From Chloroflexi bacterium HGW-Chloroflexi-6 (GTDB taxonomy: Bacteria > Chloroflexota > Anaerolineae > Anaerolineales > Villigracilaceae): a stretch of 64,000 nucleotides of DNA. Positions 8,006 to 16,806 of the stretch are shown here, one piece after another. The notes beneath the pieces were generated by a model that worked only from the letters and a program-made list of their open reading frames with translations, was not told the origin of the DNA and searched no databases. The position numbers and the translations under genes were made by a program. The stretch spans positions 1 to 64,000 of the forward strand of contig PHBU01000012.1 of the NCBI GenBank assembly GCA_002840685.1, given 5' to 3'. Within the stretch, counting starts at the first letter, position 1, and every line of letters starts with the position of its first letter.

Positions 8006-10690
8006 TTAACTGAACTGCGCCTTGATCTTTTCGGCGCTCTCTTTGTAGACTGCCAGCTTGTCGCGTTCCTTTTGAACGAGTTGGGCCGGGGCCTTGTTGG
8101 CAAAGTCTGAACCGAGCAGTTTCTCGAGCCGCTCGATGTGTGATTCGGCCTCGGCCAGTTCTTTGCTGAGGCGGGCGCGTTCATCTTCGGGGTCGACGAG
8201 CGCGGCCAGGGGCAGGAAGATTTCCACGGAACCAGCCACCAGCGCCACGTGACCTTCGGGTTTGGAATCCAGAGATTCGAGAATGGACAGTCGCGATTCA
8301 TCCAAATTCGAGAGCGCTGCCACAACCCTGGCCTGCTGCTTGATCAATCCGCTGGCATCGACCACGATCGCGGCCAGTTTCAGCCCGGGTTTGACGTTCT
8401 TCTCGGCGCGCAGGTTGCGAATGGCGCGCACCACTTCCTGGATCTGCCCGAAACTGGCAATTTTGGATTCTTCCCAGCTTTCCTCGGCCCGGATCTCGGG
8501 CCAGTGCGCCACCATCAGCACCTGGGGCCAGTCGGCCACGAGTTCGGCCAGCGCCGATTGTTGGGTGGCTTTGCGCAGATGTCCCCAGATTTCTTCGGTG
8601 ACAAAGGGCATGAAGGGGTGCAGCAGGCGCAGCGACAGGTCGAACACGCGCAGCAGGGTTTCGGCGGTGCGTTGGGCGCGGGGGCCGCCTTCGTTCAACT
8701 GCTGCTTGGCGATCTCAAGATACCAGTCGGCGAAATCGCTCCACAGGAAATCGTAGAGCATTTGCCCGGCCTGACCGTACTGGAAGTTTTGGAACATGCG
8801 CTCGACATCCCGCACCAGGTTTTGCAGGCGTGCCCAAATCCACGAGTCGGCCAGAGTCCATTCGACCTGTTCTGTCGAGGTGGTTTCCTGCGAAGTGATG
8901 GCGTTGATCACCAGCCGGCCAACATTCCACAGCTTGTTGGCGAAATTGCGGTTGGCTTCCACTTTTTTCAGGCTCAGGTTGGTATCCTTGCCGGGAGTGG
9001 AACCGACCAGCAGGGTGAAGCGCAGCGCGTCGGTGCCTAACTCGTCCATAACGATGATTGGGTCGACCACATTGCCCTTGGTCTTCGACATTTTTTGTCC
9101 GTGCTCGTCGCGCACCAGGCCGTGCAGGTAAACGGTGTGGAAGGGGGCTTCCTCGGTGAACTCCAGGCCGCTCATGATCATGCGCGCCACCCAGAAGAAC
9201 AGGATATCGTAGCCGGTTTCCATGTAGGAGGTCGGGTAGAAATAGTTCAGGTCGGGGGTCTGTTCCGGCCAGCCGAGCGTGGAGAAAGGCCACAGACCGG
9301 ACGAGAACCAGGTATCCAACACATCCGGGTCCTGATCGATTTTGGTCGAGCCGCAGTGGGTGCAGGCAGTCGGATCCTGGCGGGTGCAGGTCTGCTGGCC
9401 GCAATCGGCGCAGTACCAGACCGGGATGCGGTGTCCCCACCACAACTGGCGGCTGATGCACCAATCCTGAATGTTCTCGAGCCAGTTGAAATAGACTTTC
9501 TCGAAATGTTCCGGCACGATCTTAATGTCGCCATTTTTGACAGCTGTCAGCCCTTTTTCGGCCTGATCCTGGATTTTCACGAACCACTGTTCTGAGATCA
9601 TCGGCTCGATGATTTCGCCGCCGCGTTCCGAGCGCGGCACGTTCAGGGTGTAAGGTTCTTCCTTGATAACCAGACCGGCAGATTGCATATCGGCCCACAG
9701 CTTTTTGCGGGCATCGAAGCGGTCCATGCCCGCGTAGGGGCCGCCGTTCTCGTTCACCCGGGCATCTTTATCGAGCATCGAGATCATCGCCAGCCCGTGA
9801 CGGTGGCCGATCTCATAATCGTTGGGATCGTGGCCGGGAGTGATTTTCAGCGCCCCGGTGCCGAAGTCGCGTGCCACGTATTCATCTGCGATGACCGGAA
9901 TCTCGCGCCCAAGCATCGGCACGATCACCATTTTGCCGATATATTTTTGGTAGCGTTCGTCTTCCGGGTGGACAGCCACGGCTGTATCGCCGATGATCGT
10001 CTCGGGGCGGGTGGTGGCAACCGGGATGTATTCACCTGAACCGGCCAGCATGTACTTGAAATAGTAGAGCGTGCCGGGCTCTTCTGAATAGATCACTTCC
10101 AGGTCGGAGACTGCGGTTTTCAGGCCGGGACTCCAGTTGATCAGGCGCGGGCCGCGGTAGATTTTCCCGGCTTCGTACAGGCGCACAAAGGCCTCGCGCA
10201 CAGCCCGTGAAAGACCCTCGTCCATGGTGAAGCGTTCACGTGTCCAGTCACAGGAAGCTCCCAGGCGGCGGATCTGGCTGGTGATGTGGTTGGCGTATTT
10301 GTGTTTCCACTCCCAGGTGCGGCGCAGGAACTCTTCGCGCCCCACCGCTTCGCGGGAGGTGCCTTCCTTGTTGAGCATTTTCTCCACCATCAGCTGGGTG
10401 GCGATCCCGGCGTGGTCGGTGCCCGGCACCCACAGCGTGGAATAGCCTTTCATGCGGTGGTAACGGATCATCAGATCTTCAAGGCTGACGAAGATGGCGT
10501 GGCCGGTGTGCAGTTCACCCGTCACATTCGGCGGCGGGATGGAGATCACGAACGGTTTGACCGAGGGGTCGAAATCGGGTTTATTGGGGTCATTGTGTGG
10601 CTGGAAGTAGCCGCCGGTTTCCCACATTTCGTAGATGCGGCGCTCGGTGTCTTTAAAGTCGTAGGCTTTGGGTAATTCGTAGGTGCTCAT
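8006..10690 (-). CDS. valS: Valyl-tRNA synthetase
   Basis: An 894-residue class I aminoacyl-tRNA synthetase that charges tRNA-Val in the cytosol. HIGH-type motif HTGH at residues 61-64 within PPPNVTGELHTGHA; KMSKT at 533-537; the CP1 editing domain lies between them; and a C-terminal coiled-coil (SKELAEAESHIERLEKLL) is typical of ValRS. An upstream in-frame ATG would add 33 residues; 10690 is preferred because GGAG sits before it and MSTYELPKAYDF is the normal N-terminus. It lies 71 bp after the DinB-like gene with no terminator between, so it is probably the last gene of a T-box-controlled unit. Confidence 0.97.
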   Translation of the reverse strand: MSTYELPKAYDFKDTERRIYEMWETGGYFQPHNDPNKPDFDPSVKPFVISIPPPNVTGELHTGHAIFVSLEDLMIRYHRMKGYSTLWVPGTDHAGIATQLMVEKMLNKEGTSREAVGREEFLRRTWEWKHKYANHITSQIRRLGASCDWTRERFTMDEGLSRAVREAFVRLYEAGKIYRGPRLINWSPGLKTAVSDLEVIYSEEPGTLYYFKYMLAGSGEYIPVATTRPETIIGDTAVAVHPEDERYQKYIGKMVIVPMLGREIPVIADEYVARDFGTGALKITPGHDPNDYEIGHRHGLAMISMLDKDARVNENGGPYAGMDRFDARKKLWADMQSAGLVIKEEPYTLNVPRSERGGEIIEPMISEQWFVKIQDQAEKGLTAVKNGDIKIVPEHFEKVYFNWLENIQDWCISRQLWWGHRIPVWYCADCGQQTCTRQDPTACTHCGSTKIDQDPDVLDTWFSSGLWPFSTLGWPEQTPDLNYFYPTSYMETGYDILFFWVARMIMSGLEFTEEAPFHTVYLHGLVRDEHGQKMSKTKGNVVDPIIVMDELGTDALRFTLLVGSTPGKDTNLSLKKVEANRNFANKLWNVGRLVINAITSQETTSTEQVEWTLADSWIWARLQNLVRDVERMFQNFQYGQAGQMLYDFLWSDFADWYLEIAKQQLNEGGPRAQRTAETLLRVFDLSLRLLHPFMPFVTEEIWGHLRKATQQSALAELVADWPQVLMVAHWPEIRAEESWEESKIASFGQIQEVVRAIRNLRAEKNVKPGLKLAAIVVDASGLIKQQARVVAALSNLDESRLSILESLDSKPEGHVALVAGSVEIFLPLAALVDPEDERARLSKELAEAESHIERLEKLLGSDFANKAPAQLVQKERDKLAVYKESAEKIKAQFS

Positions 10691-10761
10691 TCTTGCTCCA
10701 TAATCAAAATCTTCAGATCTGACAGGTTTCGGTAAAGAACCTATCAGGTTTCTGGTTAAAT

Positions 10762-11223
10762 TTACCTGGCAGGCGCAATGCCCACCCAATCGAGTTCAAT
10801 ATTTGCGCGTGTGCCCAGGCGCTCAAAAAGTTCGCCCGCATGCTGCTGAACGTGCCGAATGTTGTAGAGCTGGAGTTCCAACTTGTTGAATGGCAGCCAG
10901 TGAAAGCCTGATTCCGCTTGCATATCCAGTCGCGGAACACGTTCCCTGACCTCGTTCTGGACAAAAGCCAGGTACTCGAGCACTTCCTCGGGCGAGAACG
11001 GGATCCCCGTTTCGGGGTCGTGGTGTTTCTGCCAGGGGCTGAAATCCTGCTCGCTATCCTGCAAGTACAGGTGCACATAAAAAAGCGCATGGTAGGCCTT
11101 GCGCCAGACTGGATCCTGATCGCCCGGGGCGTTCCATAACGCCGCCGGGCATTTTACAACAACCTGTTTTAACATCTCTATGGCTGCCAGGTATTGTGAT
11201 TGGATAACTTTATAAGTTTCCAT
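10762..11223 (-). CDS. DinB-like four-helix protein
   Basis: A 153-residue protein of the DinB / DinB_2 superfamily, small four-helix-bundle proteins that often bind a metal or thiol. Two histidine pairs at characteristic places are seen: AYHALFYVHLYL near residue 45-55 and RHVQQHAGEL near 125-130. Biochemical role unknown; some family members are thiol-dependent transferases. Start ATG 11223 has GGAG upstream and lies 6 bp after the stop of the hydrolase gene, so the two are in one operon. valS follows 71 bp later. Confidence 0.8.
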   Translation of the reverse strand: METYKVIQSQYLAAIEMLKQVVVKCPAALWNAPGDQDPVWRKAYHALFYVHLYLQDSEQDFSPWQKHHDPETGIPFSPEEVLEYLAFVQNEVRERVPRLDMQAESGFHWLPFNKLELQLYNIRHVQQHAGELFERLGTRANIELDWVGIAPAR

Positions 11224-11229
11224 CGCTCA

Positions 11230-12168
11230 TCACTCCAGAACAAACTTGAGGGCTCTTTTCACAAACTGCTCAAAATCGGCCGGGAAATCATGCCCGATGC
11301 CGGGGGCAACTTCATGTTGAAACGGGATGCCCTGTTCAGCGCACAGTGCCCCGATTTTGGCAAACATCCCTTCGTCGTTTTCTTCGGCGCCAGAGATGAG
11401 ATAGAAACGGACATTTGGAATGGGTTTTTGCGGCAGGGTCGGCGCAAGGGTATCGATTGCGTTAAGGTAGGGGCCAACGCCGACAACCCCGCAAACCGGA
11501 ATAACCTGGGTCAACGCCAGCCAGACGGCCAGGCCGCCGCCCTGAGAGAAACCGCCCAAAACGACCCGGTTCGAGTCGACCGGGAATTCGCGGCAGAGCG
11601 CTTCGTAATGCGTTTTGGCTTCATCCATGCCGTGTTCGAGGTTGTCCCAGGTAAACAGGCCATCTGCCACCTCGAGCGATGAGCGGGTCACGGCTACGAG
11701 CCAACCCTGGTCGGCCAATCCCTGCCAATGGAGCGCATCGCTCTCCGCATTCTGGCCCCAGCCATGAAAGGAGATCAAAAGCGGATAAGGCGCACTGCTC
11801 CCGGCTCTGGGCTGAAAAACCAGCCGCTCCGGGCGATTACTTTGCGCAGCAGCCTGTTGCCTGTCCTCGCAAATGGCCACCAACTGATCGTAAGCCGGGT
11901 TGCCTTGTAACGGAGCCAGATCGGGGTCCTTGCGCAGCCCGCCGGGCATCCACCAGTAGCTGCTGGTTTCAAGCGCGTCGCGCAAAGTTTCGATGGCTTT
12001 TTCAAGCTGACCAGCGCGGCTTAACATGCATAGTTTCCAGGTGATCATTTCGGTACGATGTTCTGGATACTGTGCAAACGCATCATCCACCAGATGCAGG
12101 GCTTCTGTATAGGATCCCTGACCGTACAACTCAAAAAACTTGCCGCTGAATTGAGAGAAGGTTGACAT
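11230..12168 (-). CDS. Alpha/beta hydrolase (carboxylesterase-like) with helical N-terminus
   Basis: A 312-residue cytosolic protein. Residues about 1-100 look like short helical, TPR-like repeats (FELYGQGSYTEALHLVDDAF; CMLSRAGQLEKAIETLRDAL). The rest is an alpha/beta hydrolase of the phospholipase/carboxylesterase type: oxyanion segment ISFHGWGQN, nucleophile elbow GGFSQGGGL, and catalytic His in GIGHDFP. Substrate unknown. An in-frame ATG at 12180 exists, but ATG 12168 is chosen because GGAGCAGAG precedes it. It is the first gene after the T-box leader, whose terminator ends about 18 nt before the start. Confidence 0.82.
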   Translation of the reverse strand: MSTFSQFSGKFFELYGQGSYTEALHLVDDAFAQYPEHRTEMITWKLCMLSRAGQLEKAIETLRDALETSSYWWMPGGLRKDPDLAPLQGNPAYDQLVAICEDRQQAAAQSNRPERLVFQPRAGSSAPYPLLISFHGWGQNAESDALHWQGLADQGWLVAVTRSSLEVADGLFTWDNLEHGMDEAKTHYEALCREFPVDSNRVVLGGFSQGGGLAVWLALTQVIPVCGVVGVGPYLNAIDTLAPTLPQKPIPNVRFYLISGAEENDEGMFAKIGALCAEQGIPFQHEVAPGIGHDFPADFEQFVKRALKFVLE

Positions 12169-12185
12169 GCTCTGCTCCATGAAAC

Positions 12186-12472
12186 AAAAATGCTTTCGTC
12201 CTTATGAGGACGAAAGCATAAAACTTCCGCGGTACCACCTCGATTCGTCCTTCGCCTGCGCTCAGGACGCTCTTATGGCCGGCTGTCACCGACCTGCGCG
12301 CTAACGGGCGCTCCCGTGCTGTTCTACTGACCAAATGGTTTTCTTCAGCAAAATTAATTCGGGCGACGTTCAGTGGTGGGGACCTGTGGAAGCTTTCAGC
12401 CCGGGCCTCGATAAACTCAACCGCCGGCTTCCTTTTCTGTCAGTGTTCCGTCCACTTACTCCTCACGAACAT
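12186..12472 (-). ncRNA. T-box riboswitch leader (tRNA-sensing)
   Basis: The minus strand carries the T-box sequence GAGGTGGTACCGCG (12241-12228), close to the canonical motif. The terminator is a 12-bp stem (GGACGAAAGCAT type, 12219-12208 with 12201-12190) followed by U residues. The competing antiterminator uses GGACGAA (near 12255-12249) against the same TTCGTCC that forms the terminator, so the two folds exclude each other. Upstream there is an AGTA on the 5' side and GAAC on the 3' side of a stem I closed by GTGG/CCAC. GUC (valine) lies at 12367-12365; the register CGU (arginine) one base earlier cannot be excluded. Downstream valS supports valine. The leader fills the 337-bp gap between the kinase and the hydrolase. 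Confidence 0.88.
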
Positions 12473-12476
12473 AAAA

Positions 12477-12505
12477 ATTATAACCCAAAATGCCGGTTTC
12501 GTGAA
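12477..12505 (-). promoter_or_regulatory. Promoter of the T-box leader
   Basis: On the minus strand TTCACG (12505-12500) and TATAAT (12482-12477) are separated by 17 nt, just after the stop codon of the histidine kinase gene. The predicted start near 12470 gives a leader of about 300 nt, the usual T-box length. Confidence 0.6.
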
Positions 12506-14203
12506 TCAAGGAAGGGTAAACGAGATTTTTGTCCCGTTTTCATAGTTTTCATCTACCCAAATGCGCCCGCCATGAGCTTCCACAGCCAGCCGACAGAAGG
12601 TAAGCCCCAGTCCGCTGCTGTTGAGTTGCCCTGAAATGGGTTTTTGAAAGGTGTTGCCTGTCAAAGCGGGACCCAAATCATTGCCAGCATCAATCACTGA
12701 AACAATGGTTTCACCGTTTGTAGCATATCGAGCGTGAAGGCGGATTACCCGGCCTTCTTTGGACAGTTTGATTGAATTTCCCAGCAAGTTTTGTAAAACC
12801 CGGCGGATTAAGTTTGAATCAATTTTGACAGGCTGCATCCCTTCTGGGATATCTACCTGCAAAAGAAGACGTTTTTTGTTAGCCAGGGCTGAGAGCGGTC
12901 GAATGGAATCCTCGGCCAGGTTTTGCAGTGATGTTTTTTTGAGATCCAAAGAAAGTTCGCCGCTTTGCAGGTGATATATATCCAACAACGAACTGGTCAG
13001 TTCGAGCATTTGCTGAATACTCGATTGTGAAAGATCGATCACTTCGAGTTGGTTTTTTGGCAGGAGTGTTAATGTCTGTCTGCGCAAGGTATCGAGGTTT
13101 AATGACATGGATGTCAACGGGTTGCGCAGGTCGTTGACAATCGATTGGGTTAACTCCTGGCGCATTCGTTCCAGTTTTTTCTGTTGGCTGATGTCTCTGA
13201 AAATAACGATTCGACCGACTCGATTGTCGCGATTATCCAACAGGGGAGAAATACGTATATCCAGGTCGCTGATTTTTTCGTTGTCCACCGCTATTTCCAA
13301 CTGGCCTGTATCAAAGTTTTGCAACTTATTTACGAGGTCAGGCCAGAATTGCAGCACATCCAGGATATTGCGCCCAACAATATATTCTGCTTTTTCCCCG
13401 ATGAGTTGACGAGCTTGTGGGTTTGCATCTGCGATGCGATGGTGAATATCCAAGACAATAACGCCATCAGTCAGGTTTGCGACTACCTGATCGTAAGCAA
13501 CGGGCAACAAATCCAACAGCCTGAGAAAGAAGATGCTCCAGGCAGTGATGAGCGCGCTTACTGTGAAACCAAGAGGGGTAAGGTCCAACCCCGGTATGGG
13601 GCTTAATCCAGAGACATAAACCAGGTTCCCCACCCAGGGGATAATTGCGCTGGAGATTAATCCAACCATTTGCCAGCGATAAATTTCCTTCGAGCTAACT
13701 GCTGTTCGGATAATGAGAACAGTGCCCAATACCAGGAATATATAGTTATAAATAAAAATGATCCAGAAGGCAGGACCGTGCGAATAAATCAGGTTTGAAT
13801 CAGGATTACTGGAGATTGGTTCTATTTTGGGCCAGAGCAAACCATGCACATCGTTTGTAAAAGCTGCAACGATCGTCAACACAGGGATCACTAATAAGAA
13901 TAGATAGTTTTTGCTCAGCCAGTTTTCTTTGCGGTGGTAACTGAATGCGAAAAGATACCAGGTTGTGCCAACCGTTGATATACCCAGGTATTGGAATTTT
14001 GCGAAAAGGATTTTTGCCGTGGTTTCTACTATTGCATACTCGAGCGCCTGAAAAAGGGCCCAAATGACAACGGATGCAACCAGAAATGCGAAAAAGAACG
14101 CTCCCTTGACTTGCCTGTGGCGAAGTGTATAAACCAGAATTACACCAGCCAGGATGGTTGCAGCGAAGTAAATCAGCGCAAAAGTATTGAATTGCAAAGT
14201 CAT
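12506..14203 (-). CDS. Membrane histidine-kinase homologue with degenerate H box
   Basis: A 565-residue protein with a seven-helix membrane sensor (about 1-220, the 7TM histidine kinase N-terminus), a PAS domain (about 230-330), a HisKA region (about 340-405) and a HATPase_c domain (about 440-565). The H box reads SIVNDLRNPLTSM: the phospho-acceptor His is Asn357 (codon AAC at 13135-13133). The G1 box is also altered (DAGNDLGP), while the G2 box SGLGLTFC is intact. It may be a pseudokinase or act on a partner kinase. ATG 14203 is preferred over an in-frame TTG at 14215. The gene is AT-richer than its neighbours and divergent from the LysM protein. Confidence 0.85.
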   Translation of the reverse strand: MTLQFNTFALIYFAATILAGVILVYTLRHRQVKGAFFFAFLVASVVIWALFQALEYAIVETTAKILFAKFQYLGISTVGTTWYLFAFSYHRKENWLSKNYLFLLVIPVLTIVAAFTNDVHGLLWPKIEPISSNPDSNLIYSHGPAFWIIFIYNYIFLVLGTVLIIRTAVSSKEIYRWQMVGLISSAIIPWVGNLVYVSGLSPIPGLDLTPLGFTVSALITAWSIFFLRLLDLLPVAYDQVVANLTDGVIVLDIHHRIADANPQARQLIGEKAEYIVGRNILDVLQFWPDLVNKLQNFDTGQLEIAVDNEKISDLDIRISPLLDNRDNRVGRIVIFRDISQQKKLERMRQELTQSIVNDLRNPLTSMSLNLDTLRRQTLTLLPKNQLEVIDLSQSSIQQMLELTSSLLDIYHLQSGELSLDLKKTSLQNLAEDSIRPLSALANKKRLLLQVDIPEGMQPVKIDSNLIRRVLQNLLGNSIKLSKEGRVIRLHARYATNGETIVSVIDAGNDLGPALTGNTFQKPISGQLNSSGLGLTFCRLAVEAHGGRIWVDENYENGTKISFTLP

Positions 14204-14284
14204 AAAATACCCCAAATAGTTATTATTTAATATTTTATCATAGTGCCAAACCTGCTGCCGGAAACAAAAGTACGAGTGCGGACA

Positions 14285-14293
14285 TGATATAAT
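14285..14293 (+). promoter_or_regulatory. Extended -10 promoter of the LysM gene
   Basis: TGATATAAT is an extended -10 element (TGN plus TATAAT at 14288-14293). The start codon is only 8 nt further on, with no Shine-Dalgarno, so the mRNA would be leaderless or nearly so. Confidence 0.5.
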
Positions 14294-14301
14294 TTTTAAC
14301 T

Positions 14302-15135
14302 ATGAAACGGAAATTGATCCTTGCTGCTTTATTTTTCAGTTTTTTATTCGTCTTCAGCTTTGTGCTGACTGCCCAGGCCCTGCCCCCATCGCAACTGCCG
14401 CAGTTTTCCACGCCGACCCCTGGTGCCGATGGACGAATCATTTACATCGTCAAAGAAGGCGAATCTTGTTTGCGCATCCAATTGTTGACAGGGGTGCCGG
14501 TGGAACAGATTCGAGCGTTGAACCGGCTGGATGAGAACTGTACCCTTTCTGTTGGTCAGGAACTGGTGATCGGCGTTGGCGCCGGCTCATCTGACCAGGC
14601 GACGGCCGGGCCTGCGCCTACTGAAACGCCTGGAGTGCCCACCCCGACATCCTTACCTGGAAATGCCAGGGTCTGCATCCATCTTTATGATGATGTCAAT
14701 GGCGATTCCCTGCTTCAGGATACTGAAGTGAGAATTGCCGATGGCGCAGTCAGTATCACCGGAGCCTCGGGCCAGTTTTCGGATGCCAGGCCAACGATTG
14801 CAGGAACCGACCCTGTTTGTTTTGAAGATGTTCCGCAGGGAACTTACAACCTGAGCGCTGCTGCCCCTGAAGGGTATTACCCGACCACCCAGCAAACGCA
14901 CACTCTCGAAGTGCTGGCCGGGATCGAGTATCACGTTGATTTTGGCGCGCAAAAATCTGACAACGTCATCCCTGAGTCTGGCGACGCTCCCGATGAAGGT
15001 GGGAACTCCCTGCTGGGAATTTTGGGCGGTGTGCTGCTTCTGATCGGCTTGGGGTTGGGTGTCTATAGCTGGCGGGTTTTTGTTCGCAAGCCGCCCATGC
15101 AGGAACAGTCCAAACCACCGAGTATCGTGAGATAA
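14302..15135 (+). CDS. LysM surface protein with C-terminal membrane anchor
   Basis: A 277-residue exported protein. Signal peptide about 1-30 (MKRKLILAALFFSFLFVFSF); LysM domain about 48-95 (IIYIVKEGESCLRIQLLTGV), predicted to bind peptidoglycan or chitin-like glycan; Thr/Pro linker about 100-120; a SdrD/Cna-B-like beta domain about 122-215 (VCIHLYDDVNGDSLLQDTEVRIADGAV is cut here by linker-like turns); and a C-terminal transmembrane helix about 235-260 followed by RKPP. It would sit on the outer face with a short cytosolic tail. It has its own extended -10 promoter and a strong terminator. Confidence 0.82.
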   Translation: MKRKLILAALFFSFLFVFSFVLTAQALPPSQLPQFSTPTPGADGRIIYIVKEGESCLRIQLLTGVPVEQIRALNRLDENCTLSVGQELVIGVGAGSSDQATAGPAPTETPGVPTPTSLPGNARVCIHLYDDVNGDSLLQDTEVRIADGAVSITGASGQFSDARPTIAGTDPVCFEDVPQGTYNLSAAAPEGYYPTTQQTHTLEVLAGIEYHVDFGAQKSDNVIPESGDAPDEGGNSLLGILGGVLLLIGLGLGVYSWRVFVRKPPMQEQSKPPSIVR

Positions 15136-15136
15136 C

Positions 15137-15169
15137 AAAAAAGGCTTCCGTCACCGGAAGCCTTTTTTT
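15137..15169. terminator. Bidirectional terminator between LysM and HIT genes
   Basis: Stem GGCTTCCG (15143-15150) / CGGAAGCC (15155-15162), 4-nt loop, extended by A-run on the left and T-run on the right, so it works for both convergent genes. Confidence 0.9.
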
Positions 15170-15515
15170 ATCCCATGGGGTATTTCATCCTTTGCCCGCC
15201 AACCATGTGCATGTGCAGGTGAAAAACGGTTTGCCCGCCATGCGGACCGGTGTTGACGATCAGGCGATAGCCTCCCTGCTGGATATTTTCCGTTTCGGCG
15301 ATTTTTTGAGCTGCCAAAAAGAGATTGCCCAGTGTGGCCTGGTCTTCAGCCTCGGCCTGGTTGACTGATTCGATGTGCCGGTTCGGCACGATCAGAACGT
15401 GGGTTGGCGCGACCGGGTGGATGTCGCGGAAGGCGGTTACCAGGTCATCTTGATAGATGATATTGGCCTTCGCTTCTCCGGCCACAATTTTACAAAAAAT
15501 GCAGGTTGTATTCAT
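15168..15515 (-). CDS. HIT family protein (histidine triad hydrolase)
   Basis: A 115-residue cytosolic nucleotide-binding hydrolase of the HINT branch. The histidine triad HLHMHMVGG is near the C-terminus and the N-terminal CIFCKIVAGE carries the zinc-type Cys pair seen in HINT proteins. Such enzymes cleave adenosine phosphoramidates. An in-frame extension upstream to 15614 overlaps the deacetylase gene and lacks family similarity; ATG 15515 (MNTTCIFCKI) matches the family N-terminus. It lies 62 bp after the deacetylase stop on the same strand. Confidence 0.92.
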   Translation of the reverse strand: MNTTCIFCKIVAGEAKANIIYQDDLVTAFRDIHPVAPTHVLIVPNRHIESVNQAEAEDQATLGNLFLAAQKIAETENIQQGGYRLIVNTGPHGGQTVFHLHMHMVGGQRMKYPMG

Positions 15516-15577
15516 CGGTTTCCAGAAGTGAAGAAGGCGCGAGGCCTGGTGAATGAGGTGCGCTTTGAGCATTATGG

Positions 15578-16771
15578 TTACGGAGTGGGAAGGGTTCCAT
15601 AAACGGGTGCGCAAACGATATCGTAATATTCCAACTCGGTGGCTTTGACCGTTTCGGCATAAACGGCGGCCTCTTTGCCAATGTTGCGAACTGTGTCGAG
15701 GTAATTGCGGGCATCCGGCGACCAGTAGCGCGGCAGGGTCAGCAGCGGGTCGCCGGCAGGCGCTTCGGGGATGTAGGATGGGCGCATCGGGTCCGATTCT
15801 TGGGCCTGGGGGATCCAGTTGAACATGAGCGGGCCGCGCGGGTTTACGGTGAACCCCAACTGGTAGTTTAACTCACGCGCAATTTGGACGGCGCGCGGGG
15901 TGAAACTGCCTCCCGGCCAGATGTAGGCGATCGGCGTTTTGTTGAAGTACTTCTGCATCATCTCGAAGGGTTTGCCCAATTCCTGGCGCATGTAATCTTC
16001 ACTGGAATTGGCGGTAATGTTCTCGTTATGGATATAGCCGTGTGCCTGATGATCGACCCAGCCTTCGGCCTCCAGCTCGGCGTTTTGCTGCCAGATGTCG
16101 GGGCGTTCATCGAGGGTGATGTACGAGTTGATGACTTTCCAGCCCCACTGCTCGTAATATCCGCGGAAGGTGTCGTCGAAACTCTGACGGAATTTTCGGT
16201 CATCGACGATCAGCAAAACCGAGCGTTTGGGGATTTTGGCGTTGGTGTAGAGAAAATCGGCAGCCTGCTGCATGGTGATGGCTTCGAAACCCTGATCGTG
16301 CAAGTCTTTCATCAGGCGATGAAAGTCATCCATGCTCATGTCGTGATAGACGCCGTTTGTGCCGGGTTCAATATCGCTTTTGGCGATGCCATGGAACATG
16401 ATCGGCATGATGACCGTGCCGGGTTCTGCCTTGGACGGGTCCCATTTGGCGTTGAGAATCTGGCAGGCATCTTGAATATAGGCGCTGGGAACATCACCGG
16501 GGTTGAGCAGTTCGGTGGTGAATCCGCCTGGCAGGGCTGGCGGGGTTCGCAGCGGAGTCGGTTCGAGGGTGGGGGTCGTTGTCGGCGGGCTGGCGGTCTG
16601 GGTGGATGTGGCTGCGGCAGCTTCAGCGTAAACAGTGGCGACGGCAGCCGTCATCAGGGCGGCCTCGTCGAGGGGCGGCGGGGTGGCGGCAACGGGTTGG
16701 CAGGCGCTCACGAAAACGGCCAACAGGCCGAGGGTCAGAAATATTCGGGTGGGGAAATGGGAGAAAATCAT
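15578..16771 (-). CDS. Polysaccharide deacetylase lipoprotein (NodB-like)
   Basis: A 397-residue lipoprotein with a carbohydrate esterase 4 / NodB-like domain. Signal sequence MIFSHFPTRIFLTLGLLAVF with lipobox Cys at about residue 24, then a Thr/Pro linker. The catalytic region shows a metal-site Asp pair (SVLLIVDDRKF) and the His motif in DHQAHGYIHN; the later IWPGGSF resembles motif 3. It should remove N- or O-acetyl groups from cell-surface glycans outside the membrane. Start ATG 16771 is chosen because the signal peptide begins there and a promoter ends 7 nt upstream. Confidence 0.87.
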   Translation of the reverse strand: MIFSHFPTRIFLTLGLLAVFVSACQPVAATPPPLDEAALMTAAVATVYAEAAAATSTQTASPPTTTPTLEPTPLRTPPALPGGFTTELLNPGDVPSAYIQDACQILNAKWDPSKAEPGTVIMPIMFHGIAKSDIEPGTNGVYHDMSMDDFHRLMKDLHDQGFEAITMQQAADFLYTNAKIPKRSVLLIVDDRKFRQSFDDTFRGYYEQWGWKVINSYITLDERPDIWQQNAELEAEGWVDHQAHGYIHNENITANSSEDYMRQELGKPFEMMQKYFNKTPIAYIWPGGSFTPRAVQIARELNYQLGFTVNPRGPLMFNWIPQAQESDPMRPSYIPEAPAGDPLLTLPRYWSPDARNYLDTVRNIGKEAAVYAETVKATELEYYDIVCAPVYGTLPTP

Positions 16772-16778
16772 AGGCTGG

Positions 16779-16806
16779 ATTTTAATCGATAAAGCGGGGA
16801 TGTCCA
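16779..16806 (-). promoter_or_regulatory. Promoter of the deacetylase gene, leaderless geometry
   Basis: Minus strand TGGACA (16806-16801), 16-nt spacer, TAAAAT (16784-16779), then 7 nt to the ATG at 16771. No Shine-Dalgarno is present. The promoter overlaps the terminator hairpin of the upstream ino1 gene. Confidence 0.5.

Noticed and set aside
12181..12505. Short open frames on both strands in the T-box region
   Set aside because: The conserved RNA motif and exclusive terminator/antiterminator pairings explain the sequence.
15884..16792. 302-codon plus-strand open frame
   Set aside because: Antisense to the polysaccharide deacetylase lipoprotein, which has a signal peptide and catalytic motifs.
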